Positions 32,145 to 44,650 of a stretch of 64,000 bases of DNA are shown piece after piece (position 1 is the stretch's first letter; the number at the start of each line of letters is the position of its first letter). The stretch comes from Prorocentrum cordatum. Lineage: Eukaryota; Sar; Dinophyceae; Prorocentrales; Prorocentraceae. The notes beneath the pieces were generated by a model. The model saw only the letters and a program-made list of their open reading frames with translations. It was not told where the DNA came from and did no database searches. Where the stretch lies: the NCBI GenBank assembly GCA_963575745.1, contig CAUYUJ010014177.1, positions 118,509-182,508 on the forward strand. Direction: 5' to 3'. The position numbers were made by a program, and so were the translations under genes.

Positions 32145-32930
32145 AGAGGCGTGTGAGCGGGAGCAGAGGAGGTGAGGGGAGCACGCTTGGGCCTGCTCCG
32201 CATGATTTTCTTGTGTCGGAAACGAGTTTACGCTTCATGCAAATGGCCGGCGCCCTCGCGCCAGCAAGGGGCTTGAGGGAAGCGCTGCCTGGCTGGGATC
32301 TTCTGGATCTCAATCCGAGACTCCGCCCAGGACAGGGCACCGGCGAAAGCCGCGAGCGTGGTATGCAGGTGGGCCAGAGACGGCGCGCAGGCGCGGTGAG
32401 AAACAGCCCTTAGGGCTTGGGTTTGTCCGCGACAACACAGGGACCATGGGTTTGCCCGCGAAAAGGCAGGGACCCATGCCAGAGGCCCCCAAGTCGGCGG
32501 GCTTAGCGCCAGAGGCCTCCAAGTCGGTAGGCGTGGCAAGCCAGAGGTCCCCAAGTCGGCGGACATGGCTGTGCAAAAGCGGCAGGACGACACTCCCAGC
32601 GGTCAAGGCGACGAGGAGCGGCAAGAATCGACTAGCTTTCGACGCTGCTTCCTCCAGGAAGCTCAAGCGACGAGGACAACGGACACGCCTAGGCGACGAG
32701 GAACGCGGGCTGTGGCGACGAGGAGCGCGGGTAAGCCTCGAGAAACCCCACGCCAGCAGAGCCGCGCCCAGGAGCTTCCTTCCGCCGTTCCACGGAATCG
32801 CCGGCTTGCCGAGGACAGAGGCATAGAGGCGAAGAAGGCACAGAGGCGAAGAAGCAAGGAGAAAACAATGCGAGGGCTTGCTCCTGATGATTTTCCTGTG
32901 ACGGAAACAAGTTTGCGCGCCATGAAAATA
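32145..32930. other. Repeat-rich spacer, no gene recognised
   Basis: It contains CAGAGGCCCCCAAGTCGGCGG words in threes (32480-32560). A 60-bp block (GATTTTCTTGTGTCGGAAAC at about 32203) recurs diverged at about 32886. The second copy leads into the satellite that follows. Confidence 0.6.
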
Positions 32931-34595
32931 TACGAGGCACCCCGCCAACTCCATCCAACCCACAGTCCCGGCACTTCGCTCCCCAGGCGCGGAACCAGCC
33001 CTACCCGCACTTCCCCGCACTTCGCCCCCTAGACGTAGACGGGGCACCCTACCAACTCCATCCAACCCGCAGTCCCGGCACTTCGCTCCCTAGACGGGGC
33101 ACCCTACCAACTCCATCCAACCCGCAGTCCCGGCACTACCCGCACATCCCCGCACTTCGCTCCCTAGACGGAGCACCCTACCAACTCCATCCAACCCGCA
33201 TTCCCGGCACTTCGCTCCCCAGCCGCGGGGCACCCTACCAACTCCATCCAACCCGCAATCCCGGCACTACCCGCACTTCCCCGCACTTCGCTCCCTAGAC
33301 GGGGCACCCTACCAACTCCATCCAACCCGCAGTCCCGGCACTACCCGCACTCTTCGCTCCCAAGAGTGCCCTCCTCTCGAGACGCCCCTACCCATTTCCC
33401 CGAAAGAGATAGTCGCGTAAGAAAAATGTTCCCTCCACTTCTCTCCCGGGGGAAAATATACGGGGCACCCTACCAACTCCATCCAAACCGCAGTCCCGGT
33501 ACTTCGCTCCCCAGCCGCGGAACCAGCCTCGCCCGCACTTCCCCGCACTTCGCTCCCTAGACCAGGCACCCTACCAACTCCATCCAACCCACAGTCCCGG
33601 CACTTCGCTCCCTAGACGGGGCACCCCACCAACTCCATCCAACCCGCAGTCCCGGCACTACCCGCACTCTTCGCTCCCAAGAGTGCCCTCCTCTCGTGAC
33701 ACCCCTACACATTTCCCCGAAAGAGATAGTCGTGTAAGAGAAATATCACGGGGCACCCTACCAACTCCATCTAACCCGCAGTCCCCGCACTTCGCTCCCC
33801 AGCCGCGGAACCAGCGTCACCTGCACTTCCCCGCACTTCGCTCCCTAGACCAGGCACCCTACCAACTCCATCCAACCCGCAGTCCCGGCACTCCGCTCCC
33901 CAGGCGCGGAGCCAGCCCTACCCGCACTTCCCCGCACTTCGCTCCCTAGACGGGGCACCCTACCAACTCCATCCAACCCGCAGTCCCGGCACTACCCGCA
34001 CTTCCCCGCACTTCGCTCCCTAGAGGGGCCACCCCACCAACTCCATCCAACCCGCAGTCCGGCACTTCGCTGCCCAGGGGCGGAACCAGCCCCACCCGCG
34101 CTTCCCCGCACTTCGCTCCCTAGACGCGGCGCCCTACCAACTCCATCCAACCCGCAGTCCCGGCACTTCGCTCCCTAGACGGGGCACCCTACCAACTCCA
34201 TCCAACCCGCAGTCCCGGCACTTCGCTCCCTGGAACGGGGCACCCTACCAACTCCATCCAACCCGCAGTCCCGGCACTACCCGCACTCTTTAAGAATGCC
34301 CTCCTCTCGTGGCACCCCTACCCATTTCCCCGAGAGAGATAGTCGTGTGAGAGAAATGTTCCCTCCACTTCTCTCCCGGGGGAAAATATACGGGGCACCC
34401 TACCAACTCCATCGAACCCGCAGTCCCGGTACTTCGCTCCCCAGCCGCGGATACAGCCTCACCCGCACTTCCCCGCACTTCGCTCTCTAGAGGGGCCACC
34501 CTCCAACCCGCAGTCCCGGCACTTCGCTCCCCAGGCGCGGAACCAGCCCTACCCGCACTTCCCCGCACTTCGCTCCCTAGACGGGGCACCGAGTG
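32931..34595 (+). repeat. Satellite of about 57 bp (CCAACTCCATCCAACCCGCA), with a longer inserted unit
   Basis: About 17 copies of a unit running GGGGCACCCTACCAACTCC, ATCCAACCCGCAGTCCCGGC, ACTTCGCTCCCTAGAC, with truncations. A longer block beginning GAGTGCCCTCCTCTCG and containing TTTCCCCGAAAGAGATAGTC recurs at 33365, 33680 and 34295, so there is a higher-order structure. Confidence 0.93.
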
Positions 34596-35239
34596 GCCCA
34601 CGGCGGTTGCGATGTTAGTTCTGCGGATGCAAATGCGGATGCGCGGATGTATCCCAGTTCTGAAAGTATTGTAACCCAGTTCAGAACCATACTTTTGCAT
34701 CCAAGGTTCGCTGGGTTGCGCAACCGCAGTTATCTGGTTTAGGTGCGAGCCAAAGTGGCACGGAAGAGAGAGGAGAAGGAGAAGGATGACGAGGAGGATG
34801 AGATTGGAAAGGGTGAGTAACATTCCCAGCGGATCCTTGAATAGCTCTCTTGGACTCCCAAATCGTTTTTGACCCATGGGGCCCGCCATCGGATAATGAA
34901 GAATTTCGCAATGAAGCCCAAAACCTTCGCAGGGAAACATGGGGACATATCCCCCCTCGCTACCTCCTCCTCCCCCTCCTCCTTCTCCTCCTTCGCACAG
35001 CCCCCGTCGTAATCATCGTCATCAACATCATCATCATCATTATCATCATGATTCTCGAACTCCGTCTTGTCCTTCTCCTCCTCCGCCCTCTCCCCCTTTA
35101 TCCCGCCCACTCCTCCCCGTCTCCTCCCTCTTCCACCTAGGTTTCCTCCTTCTTCATTGCTCATTTCTCCTTCCACCTTCCTCCTGCCTCCTCCCTCCTC
35201 CTCCCCCTCCTCCCCATCCGCCTCCATAGAGCGCCAAAC
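34596..35239. other. Downstream flank of the transposase-like gene
   Basis: GCGGATGCAAATGCGGATG repeats at 34620-34650, then a pyrimidine-rich stretch with (CAT)n at 35010-35050. On the gene strand this is the 3' flank. No coding signal was seen. Confidence 0.5.
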
Positions 35240-36594
35240 TCACCTCAAGTGTGGCGGCGCGAGAACTGAAACTAAGTCTGAATCACCTGTTAAAAAGGTG
35301 ACCGCAGCAATCAACCCGCTGACAGGCACCAGCTGTGGATCATCCACGCGACGATGGCATGACACTTCTTCGCGGGAGCAGCTAGGCGTAGGCACATAAG
35401 GCCAAACGCTCACGCAAGACACGGTCTGTCCATCGATTTCGGCGTGGTACCAAACTTCAACCAACTGAACGTGGCCGCGAATCATGCAGTGAGCAATGTC
35501 TCCCGCATGAACAGCGCTACCCTTGCACCCTTTGGCCACTGATGCGACGAGAATGTGTTCCGCACCAGGGTGCGCTGCCTGCAATGCCTGCTTGAGGGCA
35601 CCTTTTGGCGGGTGAGCCTGCAAGAGGCCATGCTTACACCAATGCGACTGCATCTGGTGAAGGTGTTCCAAGGTAACTTCCTCAATGAGCCCTCGCTCGA
35701 ACGACGTGCACGAGTATCTGTCTCTCGCCCAACGCTTCACTAACTTGTGCCGCCGCTCCTGTGTCAAAAGACCAAGAAGGGTCTGAAACCGCCGCAGTTC
35801 CATGTACAGGTGAAGAGATAAATGGTGCTTGGGTATCCATCCGACTTCTCCATAAGCCCGCATGAACGACGCTAAGTGGACTAGTACGCGTCGTTTGAGA
35901 CAATCTGGTTCGACAGTCCCGTCTTTCACTTGGGTGCACAGGTCGAGCACGCTTGCGAGCTTCACGAAACTATCGACCTGATCATCCATGACACCAGGCC
36001 GAACATATGTTTTCAAAAAAACAGCAATAACCCCGTACATGTGCATGGCTTGGTTCGCGTCGCACTTGAAGTGGTCACCTTGCAGGTCAACTCTGGATGG
36101 GCTGAGTGTCTCAACGGGGGAAGCCATTCTCTTAGGCCACACGTCCATCGGGCCATGAAGTTGTACAGTTCGGATACAGAGATGCCCTTGACCGACATAA
36201 ATATCAAAAGGAATTGCAGTTCGGTGTTGAACAAACCTGAAACAAGGTAAATATGAACCCAATCGTGCATCATGCTCGTGATGCCAACACGAAGGCAGTT
36301 GTCGAGAAGAATGTTGGCGGGGTCGTGATTGAAACCGTAATGGTAACACGTCGACTCAAACTTCGCCTTCGTTATGTTTCCTGCAACCCATTCCCCATGC
36401 AAGCGCGCTAACTCGTTCAGCACTGTTCGCGCTGAGACATCAGTATGCTGTTTCATGCGGCTCAGGTCCAACGACGTGCTGGGGACGTAACCAGAGCTTC
36501 TCTCGGTTTGCCCAGCGTGGGTGACTACGTTGGCACACGCTGGGCATATCCTGAACCCAGATGCACCTTTTGCACAGAATATCCACTCACCCAT
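35240..36594 (-). pseudogene. Dinoflagellate transposase-like protein, C-terminal block (frameshifted)
   Basis: Two minus frames continue one protein. The first (36594-about 36140) reads KGASGFRICPACANVV, then NHDPANILLDNCLRVG and MHDWVHIYLVSGLFNTELQ. The second (about 36140-35240) reads WPKRMASPVETLSPSR, DHFKCDANQAMHMYGVIAV, WIPKHHLSLHLYMELRR and ERRHKLVKRWARDR, then SFERGLIEEVTLEHLHQM. A shift between 36140 and 36110 joins them, so the copy is broken, spliced there or carries a sequence error. The combination of a CxxC-type block, a 'DWxH' block and a 'PKHHLSLHL...ER.HK..KR' tail is what I know from a very abundant dinoflagellate family thought to be transposon-derived; its catalytic mechanism is not established. 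N-terminal and middle parts lie far upstream on the same strand. Confidence 0.72.
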
Positions 36595-36599
36595 CAGGG

Positions 36600-38330
36600 C
36601 GCAGGCGCGTCAGCGAGCAGGCCCGCCCGCCCGCTCGACCCGCCCGTATTTGCGAAAACTCCCCCTCCTCCATGCGGACGCTGCCGCTGGAGCGTTCGGT
36701 GGAGCTCCCAATGGGGCAACGAAACGTATGAGGGTGCGCCGAAATTCGTGGCAGTCGCGCCTGCGGGCGCTGCCACTGGAGCCTTCGGTAGAACTTCCTG
36801 TAAAGCCAAGAAACGTGTGATGTGGTGTGCCGAAATGGCTGGCAGTAGCGCGTGCGGACGCTGCCGCTGGAGCCTTCGGTGAAGCTCCCTATACAGCCAC
36901 GAAACGTGTGAGGGGCGTGCCGAAGTGTGCAGGACGCATGCGGGCGGCAGCACTGCAGGGGCCTTCGGCGGAGCTCCCTGTGGGGCCACGAAACGTGCAG
37001 GCGGCAGCACTGGGGCCTTCGGTGGAGCTCCCTATGGGGCCACGAAACATGTGAGGGGTGTGCCGAAATGGCTGGCAGTCGCGCGGGCGGACGCTGCCAC
37101 TTGAGCCTTCGGTGGGGCTCCATATACAGCCACGAAGCGTGTGAGGGGTGCGCCGAAGCGTGCAGGACGCATGCGGGCGGCAGCACTGGTGCTTTCGGCG
37201 GAGCTCCCTGTGGGGCCACGAAGCGTGCGGGCGGCAGCACTGGGGCCTTCGGTGGAGCTCCCTATGGGGCCACGAAACGTGTGAAGGGTGTGCCGAAATG
37301 GGCGTGGGGGACGCATGCGGGCGGCAGCACTGGGACCTTTGGTGGAGCTCCCTATGGGGCAACGAAACGTGTGAGAGGTGTGCCGAAATGAGTGTGGGGG
37401 ACGCATGCGGGCGGCAGCACTGGGGCCTTCGGTGGAGCTCCCTGTGGGGCCACGAAACGTTTGAGGGGTGTGCCGAAATCAGCGTGGGGGACGCATGCGG
37501 GCGGCAGCACTGGGGCCTTCGGTGGGGCTCCCTCTGGGGCCACGAAACGTGTGAGGGGTATGCCGACATGGGCGCGGGGGGCGCATGCGGGCGGCAGCGC
37601 TGGGGCCTTCGGTGGAGCTCCCTATGGTGCCACGAAACGTGTGAGGGGTGTGCCGAAATGTGTGCGGGGGACGCATGCGGGCGGCAACACTGGGACCTTC
37701 GGTGGAGCTCCCTGTGGGGCCACGTAACGTGTGAGGGGTGGGCCGAAATGAGTGTGGATTACGCATGCGGGCGGCAGCACTGGGGCCTTCGGTGGAGCTC
37801 CCTATGGGGCCACGAACCGTGTGAGGGGTGTGCCGAAATGAGCGCGGGGGACGCATGCGGGCGGCAGCACTGGGACCTTCGGTGGAACTCCCTATGGGGC
37901 CACGAAACGTGTGAGGGGTGTGCCGAAATGAGTGTGGGGGACGCATGCGGGCGGCAGCACTGGGGCCTTCATGGGGGGATCCTTATGTGGCCACGAAGCG
38001 TGCGAGGTGTGTGCCGAAATTGACGTGGGAGGCGAATGCGGGCGGCAGCGCAGGGGCCATCGGTTGGGTTCCCCATGGGGCCACGAAACGTGTGTGGGGT
38101 GTGCCGACATGGGTGTGGGGGGCGCATGCGGGCGGCAGCACTGAGGCCGTCGGTGGTGCTCCCTATGGGGCACGAAACGTGCGAGGTGCGTGCCGAAATG
38201 AGTGTGGGGGACGCATGCGAGCGGCAACACTGGGGCCTTCGGTTGGGCCCCCCATGGGTCCACGAAACGTTTGAGGGGTGTGCCGACATGGGTGTGGGCG
38301 ACGCATGCGAGCGGCAGCACTGAACGATGA
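36600..38330. repeat. 90-bp satellite array, block 1
   Basis: About 18 copies of a 90-bp unit: GGTGGAGCTCCCTATGGGGC, CACGAAACGTGTGAGGGGTG, TGCCGAAATG..., GCATGCGGGCGGCAGCACTG, GGGCCTTC. From 37300 to 37950 the period is exactly 90. The first 300 bp are an older, shorter variant with GACGCTGCCGCTGGAGC. The array ends in (GAT)n at 38325. Confidence 0.95.
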
Positions 38331-38690
38331 CCATGATGATGATGATGCTGATGATGATATGATGATGATGATGATGATGATGATGAGGATGATGATGATG
38401 ATGCTGCTGATGATGATGATGATGATAGGAGGGGTGGGAGCGGGAAGGAGGAGGAGGGAGGAGGAGGATGAGGGGGAGGAGGAGGAGGAGAGGAGAAGAA
38501 CGCGGGGCGACGTCTCTTCAAAACGTGGACCCACCACCATAGGATGGTTGGGAACAACTCACTCTTGGATCAGGGGCAATCGGAAGAGCAATCGGAAGAG
38601 GAGGAGGGGGCGCGGAGGAGGAGGAGGGGGAGGAGGAGGGGGGGCACGTAACAAAAATTAGCCAGACGGAGGACCCAACCGTGTGCAGGT
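38325..38690 (+). repeat. Composite spacer: GAT tract, GGA tract, two conserved modules
   Basis: (GAT)n 38325-38425, GGA 38435-38495, module 1 (CGCGGGGCGACGTCTCTTCA, AACGTGGACCCACCACCA) at 38501-38580, GGA 38600-38640, module 2 (GAGGACCCAACCGTGTGCAG) at about 38657-38690. The same order recurs at 40500-40975, 44660-45060, 46690-47185, 49340-49580 and 50700-51070. Confidence 0.93.
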
Positions 38691-39637
38691 GTGTATACCG
38701 CAGTTGACACTATCAATTTCGGTGGCCCCCCCTATGGGGCCAAGAAACGTGTGAAGGGGGATTGGTGTGCGGAACGCATGCGGGCGGCGGCGCTGGGGCC
38801 TTCGGTGGAACTCCCTATATGGGGCCACGAAACGTGTGAGGGAGAAGACGACATGGGCGTGGGAGACACATGCGGGCAGCAGCACTGGGGCCTTCGGTGG
38901 AACTCACCATGGGACCACGAAACGTGCGAGGGGTGTGCCGAAATTTGTGTGTGGGGGGGGGGGGCTCATGCAAGCGGCGACGCTGGGGCCTTCGGTGGAG
39001 CTCCCTATAGGGCCACGAAACGTGTGAGGTGTGTACCGACATTGGTGTGGGGTACGCTTGCGGGCGGCAGCAATGGGGCCTTCGGTGGAGCACCCTATGG
39101 GGCCACGAAACGTATGATGGGTGTGCCGAAATGAGCGCGGTGGACGCATGCGGGCGGCAGCACTGGTGCCTTCGGCGGAGCTCCCTGTGGGGCCACGAAA
39201 AGTGTGAGGGTGTGCGAAATGGATGTGGGGGACGCATGCGGGCGGCAAGCACTGGCGCCTTCGGTGGAGCTACGATACGTTTGAGGGGTGTGCCGAAATT
39301 GGTGTGGGGGGCGCATGCGGGCGGCACCATTGAGGCCTTCGGAACGTGTGAGGGATGTGCCGAAGTGGATATGGGTGACGCATGCGAGCGACAGCACTGG
39401 GGCCTTCGGTTGGGCTCACCATGGGGCCACGAAACGTATGAGGGGTGTGCCGAAATGGGTGTGGGGGACGCATGCGGGCGGCAGCACTGGGGCCTACGGT
39501 GGAGCTCCCTATGAGGCAGGGAAGCGTGTGAGGGGTGTGCCGACATGGGTGTGGGGTACGCATGCGGGCGGCACCATTGGGGCCTTCGGTGGGGCCCCCT
39601 GTGGGGCCACGAAACGTGTGAGGGGTGTGCCGAAATG

Positions 39638-39640
<3 letters not shown>
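38690..39640. repeat. 90-bp satellite array, block 2
   Basis: About 10 copies, more diverged and with deletions (for example near 39260 and 39340). It ends in a (GT)n tract. Confidence 0.93.
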
Positions 39641-40499
<859 letters not shown>

Positions 40500-40500
<1 letters not shown>

Positions 40501-41020
40501 CCGAAGCTGATGCCGAAGCTGATGGCGATGATGTTGGCGATGGTGATGACGATGATGGTGACGGCGAACACGATCACGACGACGATGATAATGGCGACGG
40601 TGATGATGATGAGGATTATGATGATGATGACGGCGATCACGATCACGATGACGACGGTAATGGCGATGATGATGAGTTTGATGATGATGATGAGGTTGAT
40701 GATGATGGTGGTGACGCGGAAGGCAGACGCGGAGGGAGGGGCACCGTCTCTTCAAAACGTGGACCCAACACCACAATATGGTTGGGGACTACCTCTTGGA
40801 TCAGGAGCAATCGGGGGAGGGAGATGAGGAGGGGGAGGAGGAGGAGGAGGAGAAGGGTGTGGATGGGGGAGGAGGAGGAAGGAGAAAGCGGAGGAGGAAA
40901 GCGAGCAGCGTAAAATTAGCCTGGCGAAGGACCCAACCATATGCAGCTGCGAGTACCGCACATATATGAGACGAAGGAGGGGGCACGCAAACTAGGCCCC
41001 TCGTCTCATAGGCACCGCGC
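40500..41020 (+). repeat. Composite spacer: GAT-rich, module 1, GGA, module 2
   Basis: GATGATGAC-type repeats 40500-40710; module 1 at 40742-40810 (CTCTTCAAAACGTGGACCC); GGA 40825-40905; module 2 at 40912-40965 (AGGACCCAACCATATGCAGC). Confidence 0.92.
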
Positions 41021-41830
41021 CACTGGGACCTTCGGTGGAGCTCCCTATGGGGCCACGAAGCGTGTGAAGGGTGTGCCCAAATGGGTGGTGGGGACGCATG
41101 CGGACCCTGCCACTGGGGCCTTCGGTGGAGCTCCCTATGTGGCCACGAAGCGTGTGAGGGGTGTGCCGAAATGAGTGGTGGGGAGGCATGCGAACGCAGC
41201 CACTGCGGCCTTCGGTGGAGCTCCCTATGGGGCCACGAAGCGTGTGAGGGGGGCCACTGGGGCCTTCGGTGGGGCTCCCTATGGGGCCACGAAACGCATG
41301 AGGGGTGTGCCGACATGGGTGGGGGCGCATGCGAACGCAACCACTGGGGCCCCTTCGGTGGAGCTCCCTATGGGGCCACGAAACGTGTGCGGGGTGGGCC
41401 GAAATGAGCGAGGGGCGGCATGCCAACTCTGCCACTGGGGCCTTCGGTGGAGCTCATTATGGGGCCACGAAACGTGTCAAGGGTGTGTCGACATGGGTGG
41501 CGCGGACGCATGCGAACCCTGCCGCTGGGGCCGTCGGTGGAACTCCCAATGGAGCCACGAAACGTGTGAGGGGTGTGCAAAAGTGGGTGGGGGCGGCGTG
41601 CGAACCCAGCCACGGGGGCCTTCGGTGATAGTGTTGATGATGATCATGCGGATTACGACGATGATGGTGATGACGGTGATGATGACAACGATGATGGTGA
41701 TGACGATTATGATGGTGGGAGGATGGAGGTGGAGGAGGAGGAGGAGGAGAGGAGGATGAGGAATGACGCGGGGCGCTGCCTCTTCAAAACGAGGACCCAA
41801 CACCACAGGATGGTTGGGAAACGCGGTCAC
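41020..41830. repeat. 90-bp satellite block 3 with GAT tail and module 1
   Basis: About seven satellite units, two of them shortened (41240-41265). They are followed by GATGATGGTGATGAC 41625-41720, GGA, and module 1 at 41765-41825. Confidence 0.92.
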
Positions 41831-42480
41831 ACCTGACTTCGTTCTGCCACGCATCTAGGGAAGAGTCCTGAGGTGATTCAGACTTCGTGAGACACGTTGG
41901 CCTTCTCTCTGTGCAGAGCGGATGGGGCTTCAATTATCAGTGGAAAATCTTCTTTGATGCTTTCGACTGGGATGCGGACTGCTTGCGGGCCCCAAGGGAA
42001 CATGAGGAGAAGAAGGAGTAGGAGGGAAGGAGGAGGGGGAGGAGGAGGAGGAGGAGGGGGAGGAGGAGGAGTAGGAGGAGGAGGAGGAGGAAGAGGAGGA
42101 GGAGGAGGGGGAGGAGGGAAAGGGTGAGGAGGAGGCGCGCGACCGCCATCATTTTCGGCGCACCCTTCACACGGCTCGTGGCACCATAGAGCTCGCCACC
42201 GAAGAAGATATTCCAAATTGCTGTATTTACGATTGCATGTGGTTGGGTCCTTCGCCAGGGTAATTTTTGTGGTTTGGGCGTGGCATCGTTCTTCACATAA
42301 CGGCATCGGAGGCCGCCGTCGCTTCCACGGCGCCGGAGGCGACCGCTGGGGCGCGCAGAGCGCTGTCGCTACGTCGGCGTTGGCAGGGGGCAGGGCGAGG
42401 ACGATGGAGGCGGAACACAGATGCCGATGGTCGGCGCTTTTCATTCGAGCGCATGGCGCAAGATCGGTCGGCGGGGATAC
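41831..42480. other. Non-satellite island with GGA tract and an inverted module 2
   Basis: GGA tract 42010-42130. Module 2 is present in the opposite orientation at about 42205-42262 (plus strand reads GGTTGGGTCCTTCGCCAGGG). The minus frame 41990-41878 (GPQAVRIPVESIKEDFPL, then ALHREKANVSHEV) has an ordinary composition and could be a small exon or fragment; I do not recognise it. Confidence 0.5.
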
Positions 42481-42631
42481 GCAAAGCGTCAAATATTTCT
42501 TTCAGTGCTTTCTCGTCCGCAACAATGACAGAAACATCAGCGTAAAGCCAAGCATGTGCATCGTTGAATGGGAGCTGCATGCCAGCATCTCTCAAATGGA
42601 AACCATTACTAGCATTGAAGAACAATCCCAG
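42481..42631 (-). CDS. Transposase-like protein, middle block (exon B)
   Basis: The minus frame reads LGLFFNASNGFHLRDAG, then MQLPFNDAHAWLYADVSVIV and ADEKALKEIFDALR. The ADEKALK segment directly precedes KGASG in this family, and KGASG opens the C-terminal block at 36580, 5.9 kb away on the same strand. Likewise FF..N.F..... follows the end of the N-terminal block at 51120. Bounds are the nearest splice-like sites (acceptor AG after GGGGGC at 42632-42633; donor GT at 42479-42480) and are tentative. The block is about 50 residues, exon-sized. Confidence 0.65.
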
Positions 42632-42639
42632 CTGCCCCC

Positions 42640-43620
42640 TGGGGGCCGTCGGTTTAAAGCAAAAGCGTTTTCTCTTTCACCATTTCTTCTCCCCGTCGGG
42701 GAGGGTCTGCAGCTCCCGCACCCCCTCTCCCCCCCGCCCCATTGGACCTGGGCGGGGAGGGGGAGGGGGTGGCGGGCGCGCGTTCACGTTTCATGTCGCG
42801 CCCTGTTGCAGAGTCTTCGCGCGCCCCGCAGACGCGCCAAACTCCATCGCCGAGGCGCGACGCGAAGTGGCGCGACATGTCCCGCGACGGCCCTAAGAGG
42901 ACCTCAGAGAGCCCATGGTGGCCCAGCATAGCCCAGAGCGCCCCAGAGAGCCCAAAGAGTCCAGCCTCAGAGAGCCCAGGGGGGGCTCAAGGTAGCCGCA
43001 CCCGTGACCCAATATAACGCACTATACATCAACGCGGCGCCGAAGAGGCTCTACGACGCACAAGGCCGCCCCAAGAGCTCCAAGTGCCCAACATAGCCCC
43101 CCAAGGGTGCCCCCAAGAAGCCAACGTGACCCAACGCCCAATGGAAATACGTGTGGTTGGCGTACTCGCCGTCGCGGTTCCGACGCCCGTCCGAGGTGTC
43201 GGGGCCGCTCAAAGATGGCCAAACGTAGCCCAACAGTGGACAAACACAGCCCTAAAACGGGGGGGGAGGGGGGGCGGGTGGCAGGGGCGGCCCGAGAGCG
43301 TTCCAAGTGGCGACGGGGCTCTAGAGGGGACAGCGCACATTAGGGATGCCCCCATCTGTGAGCGATGCCACCCAAGGTGGCATCAAGGGACATCTTGGAC
43401 CCCTCTCGCCCGCGGGGCCAGCCACAACGCGCCAAGAGACTTCCGAGACGCCCCGAGGAGGAGGAGGAAGAGGACGCGGGGATAAGGGGGCGGAGGGGGA
43501 TGAGGAAGCGGAAGAGGAGGACAAGGTGGAGGAGGAGGAGGAGGAGGAAAGAAAGCGAGCGGCGTAAATTAGCCTGACGAAGGACCCAACCACGTGCAGG
43601 TGTGAATACCGCAATTGACG
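42640..43620. other. Non-satellite island inside the intron-like region
   Basis: GC-rich DNA. An 11-bp inverted pair CATGTCGCGCC / GGCGCGACATG encloses about 90 bp near 42790-42882. GAGAGCCCA repeats lie at 42905-42980. A GGA tract runs 43455-43555 and module 2 starts at 43563. No gene recognised. Confidence 0.5.
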
Positions 43621-44650
43621 CAATCCTTGTCGGTGGAGCTACCGATGGGGCCACGAATCGCGCGAGGGATTTGAGCGAGGTGGACGCATGCGGGCGGCAG
43701 CACTCGGCCCGTCGGTGGAACTCCCTGTGGGGCCACGAAGCTTGTGAAGGGTATGCCGAATTTGGTGTGCGTGGCGCACGCGGGCGGCAGCACTGGGGCC
43801 TTCGGTGGAGCTCACTATGGGGGCACGCAGCGTGTGAGGGGTGTGCCGAATTGGGTGTGCGTGACGCATGCGGGCGGCAGCCCTGGGGCCTTCTGTAGAG
43901 CTCCCTATGGGGCCACGACGCGTGTGGCGACTGTGCCGAAATGGGTGCGCGTGACGCATGGTATCCCTGATCACAGGGACAAATTCTGTGACGCTGGAGC
44001 CTCTGATGCAAAGGCGTGCAAGGGACAAATTCTGCGACGCTGGAATCCCTGATTGAGTCCTTGATGCAACGCTACAGGGGCAACTTCTGTGACACTGGAG
44101 TCCCTGTGGCACATGGAGTCCCTGATGCGCATGCGTCGTGACCTGGGTGCCACGAAACGTGTGAGGGGTGTGCCGAATTGGGTGTGCGTGACGCATGCGG
44201 GCGGCAGCGCTCGGGCTTTCGGTGATGCCCCCTATGGGGCCACGAAGCGTGCGAGGGGCGTGCCGAAATGAGTGTGGGGGACGCATGCGGGCGGCAACAC
44301 TGGGGCCTTATGTGGCCACGAAGCGTGCGAGGTGTGTGTGCCGAAATTGACGTGGGAGGCGACTGCGGGCGGCAGCACAGGGGCCATCGGTTGGGCCCCC
44401 CATGGGGCCACGAAACGTGTGTGGGGTGTGCCGACATGGGTGTGGGGGGCGCATGCGGGCGCAGCGCTGGAGGCCTCCGGTGGTGCTTCCCCTATGGGGC
44501 AACGAAACGTCCGAGGTGCGTGGGCCGAAAATGGGTGTGGGGAAGGCAGGCCAGCGGCAAACAACTGGGGCCTTCGGGAATTGGGCTCCCATGGTTCCAC
44601 GAAACGGTTGAGGGGTGTCCGACATTGGTGGTGGGCGACGCAGCGAGCGG
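43620..44650. repeat. 90-bp satellite block 4, interrupted by a CAGGGACAAATTCTG repeat
   Basis: Satellite units 43625-43960 and 44150-44650. Between them, 43965-44145 is a different tandem repeat of about 50 bp (CAGGGACAAATTCTG, TGACGCTGGAGTCCCTGATG). Confidence 0.9.

Noticed and set aside
32931-34595. Minus-strand frames reading MDGVGRVPRLGSEVRGSAG
   Set aside because: They are translations of the roughly 57-bp satellite; the peptide repeats with the DNA unit and drifts in frame at each indel.
42789-42882. CATGTCGCGCC / GGCGCGACATG inverted pair as a small mobile element
   Set aside because: It is only 11 bp, with no second copy in the window and no target duplication.
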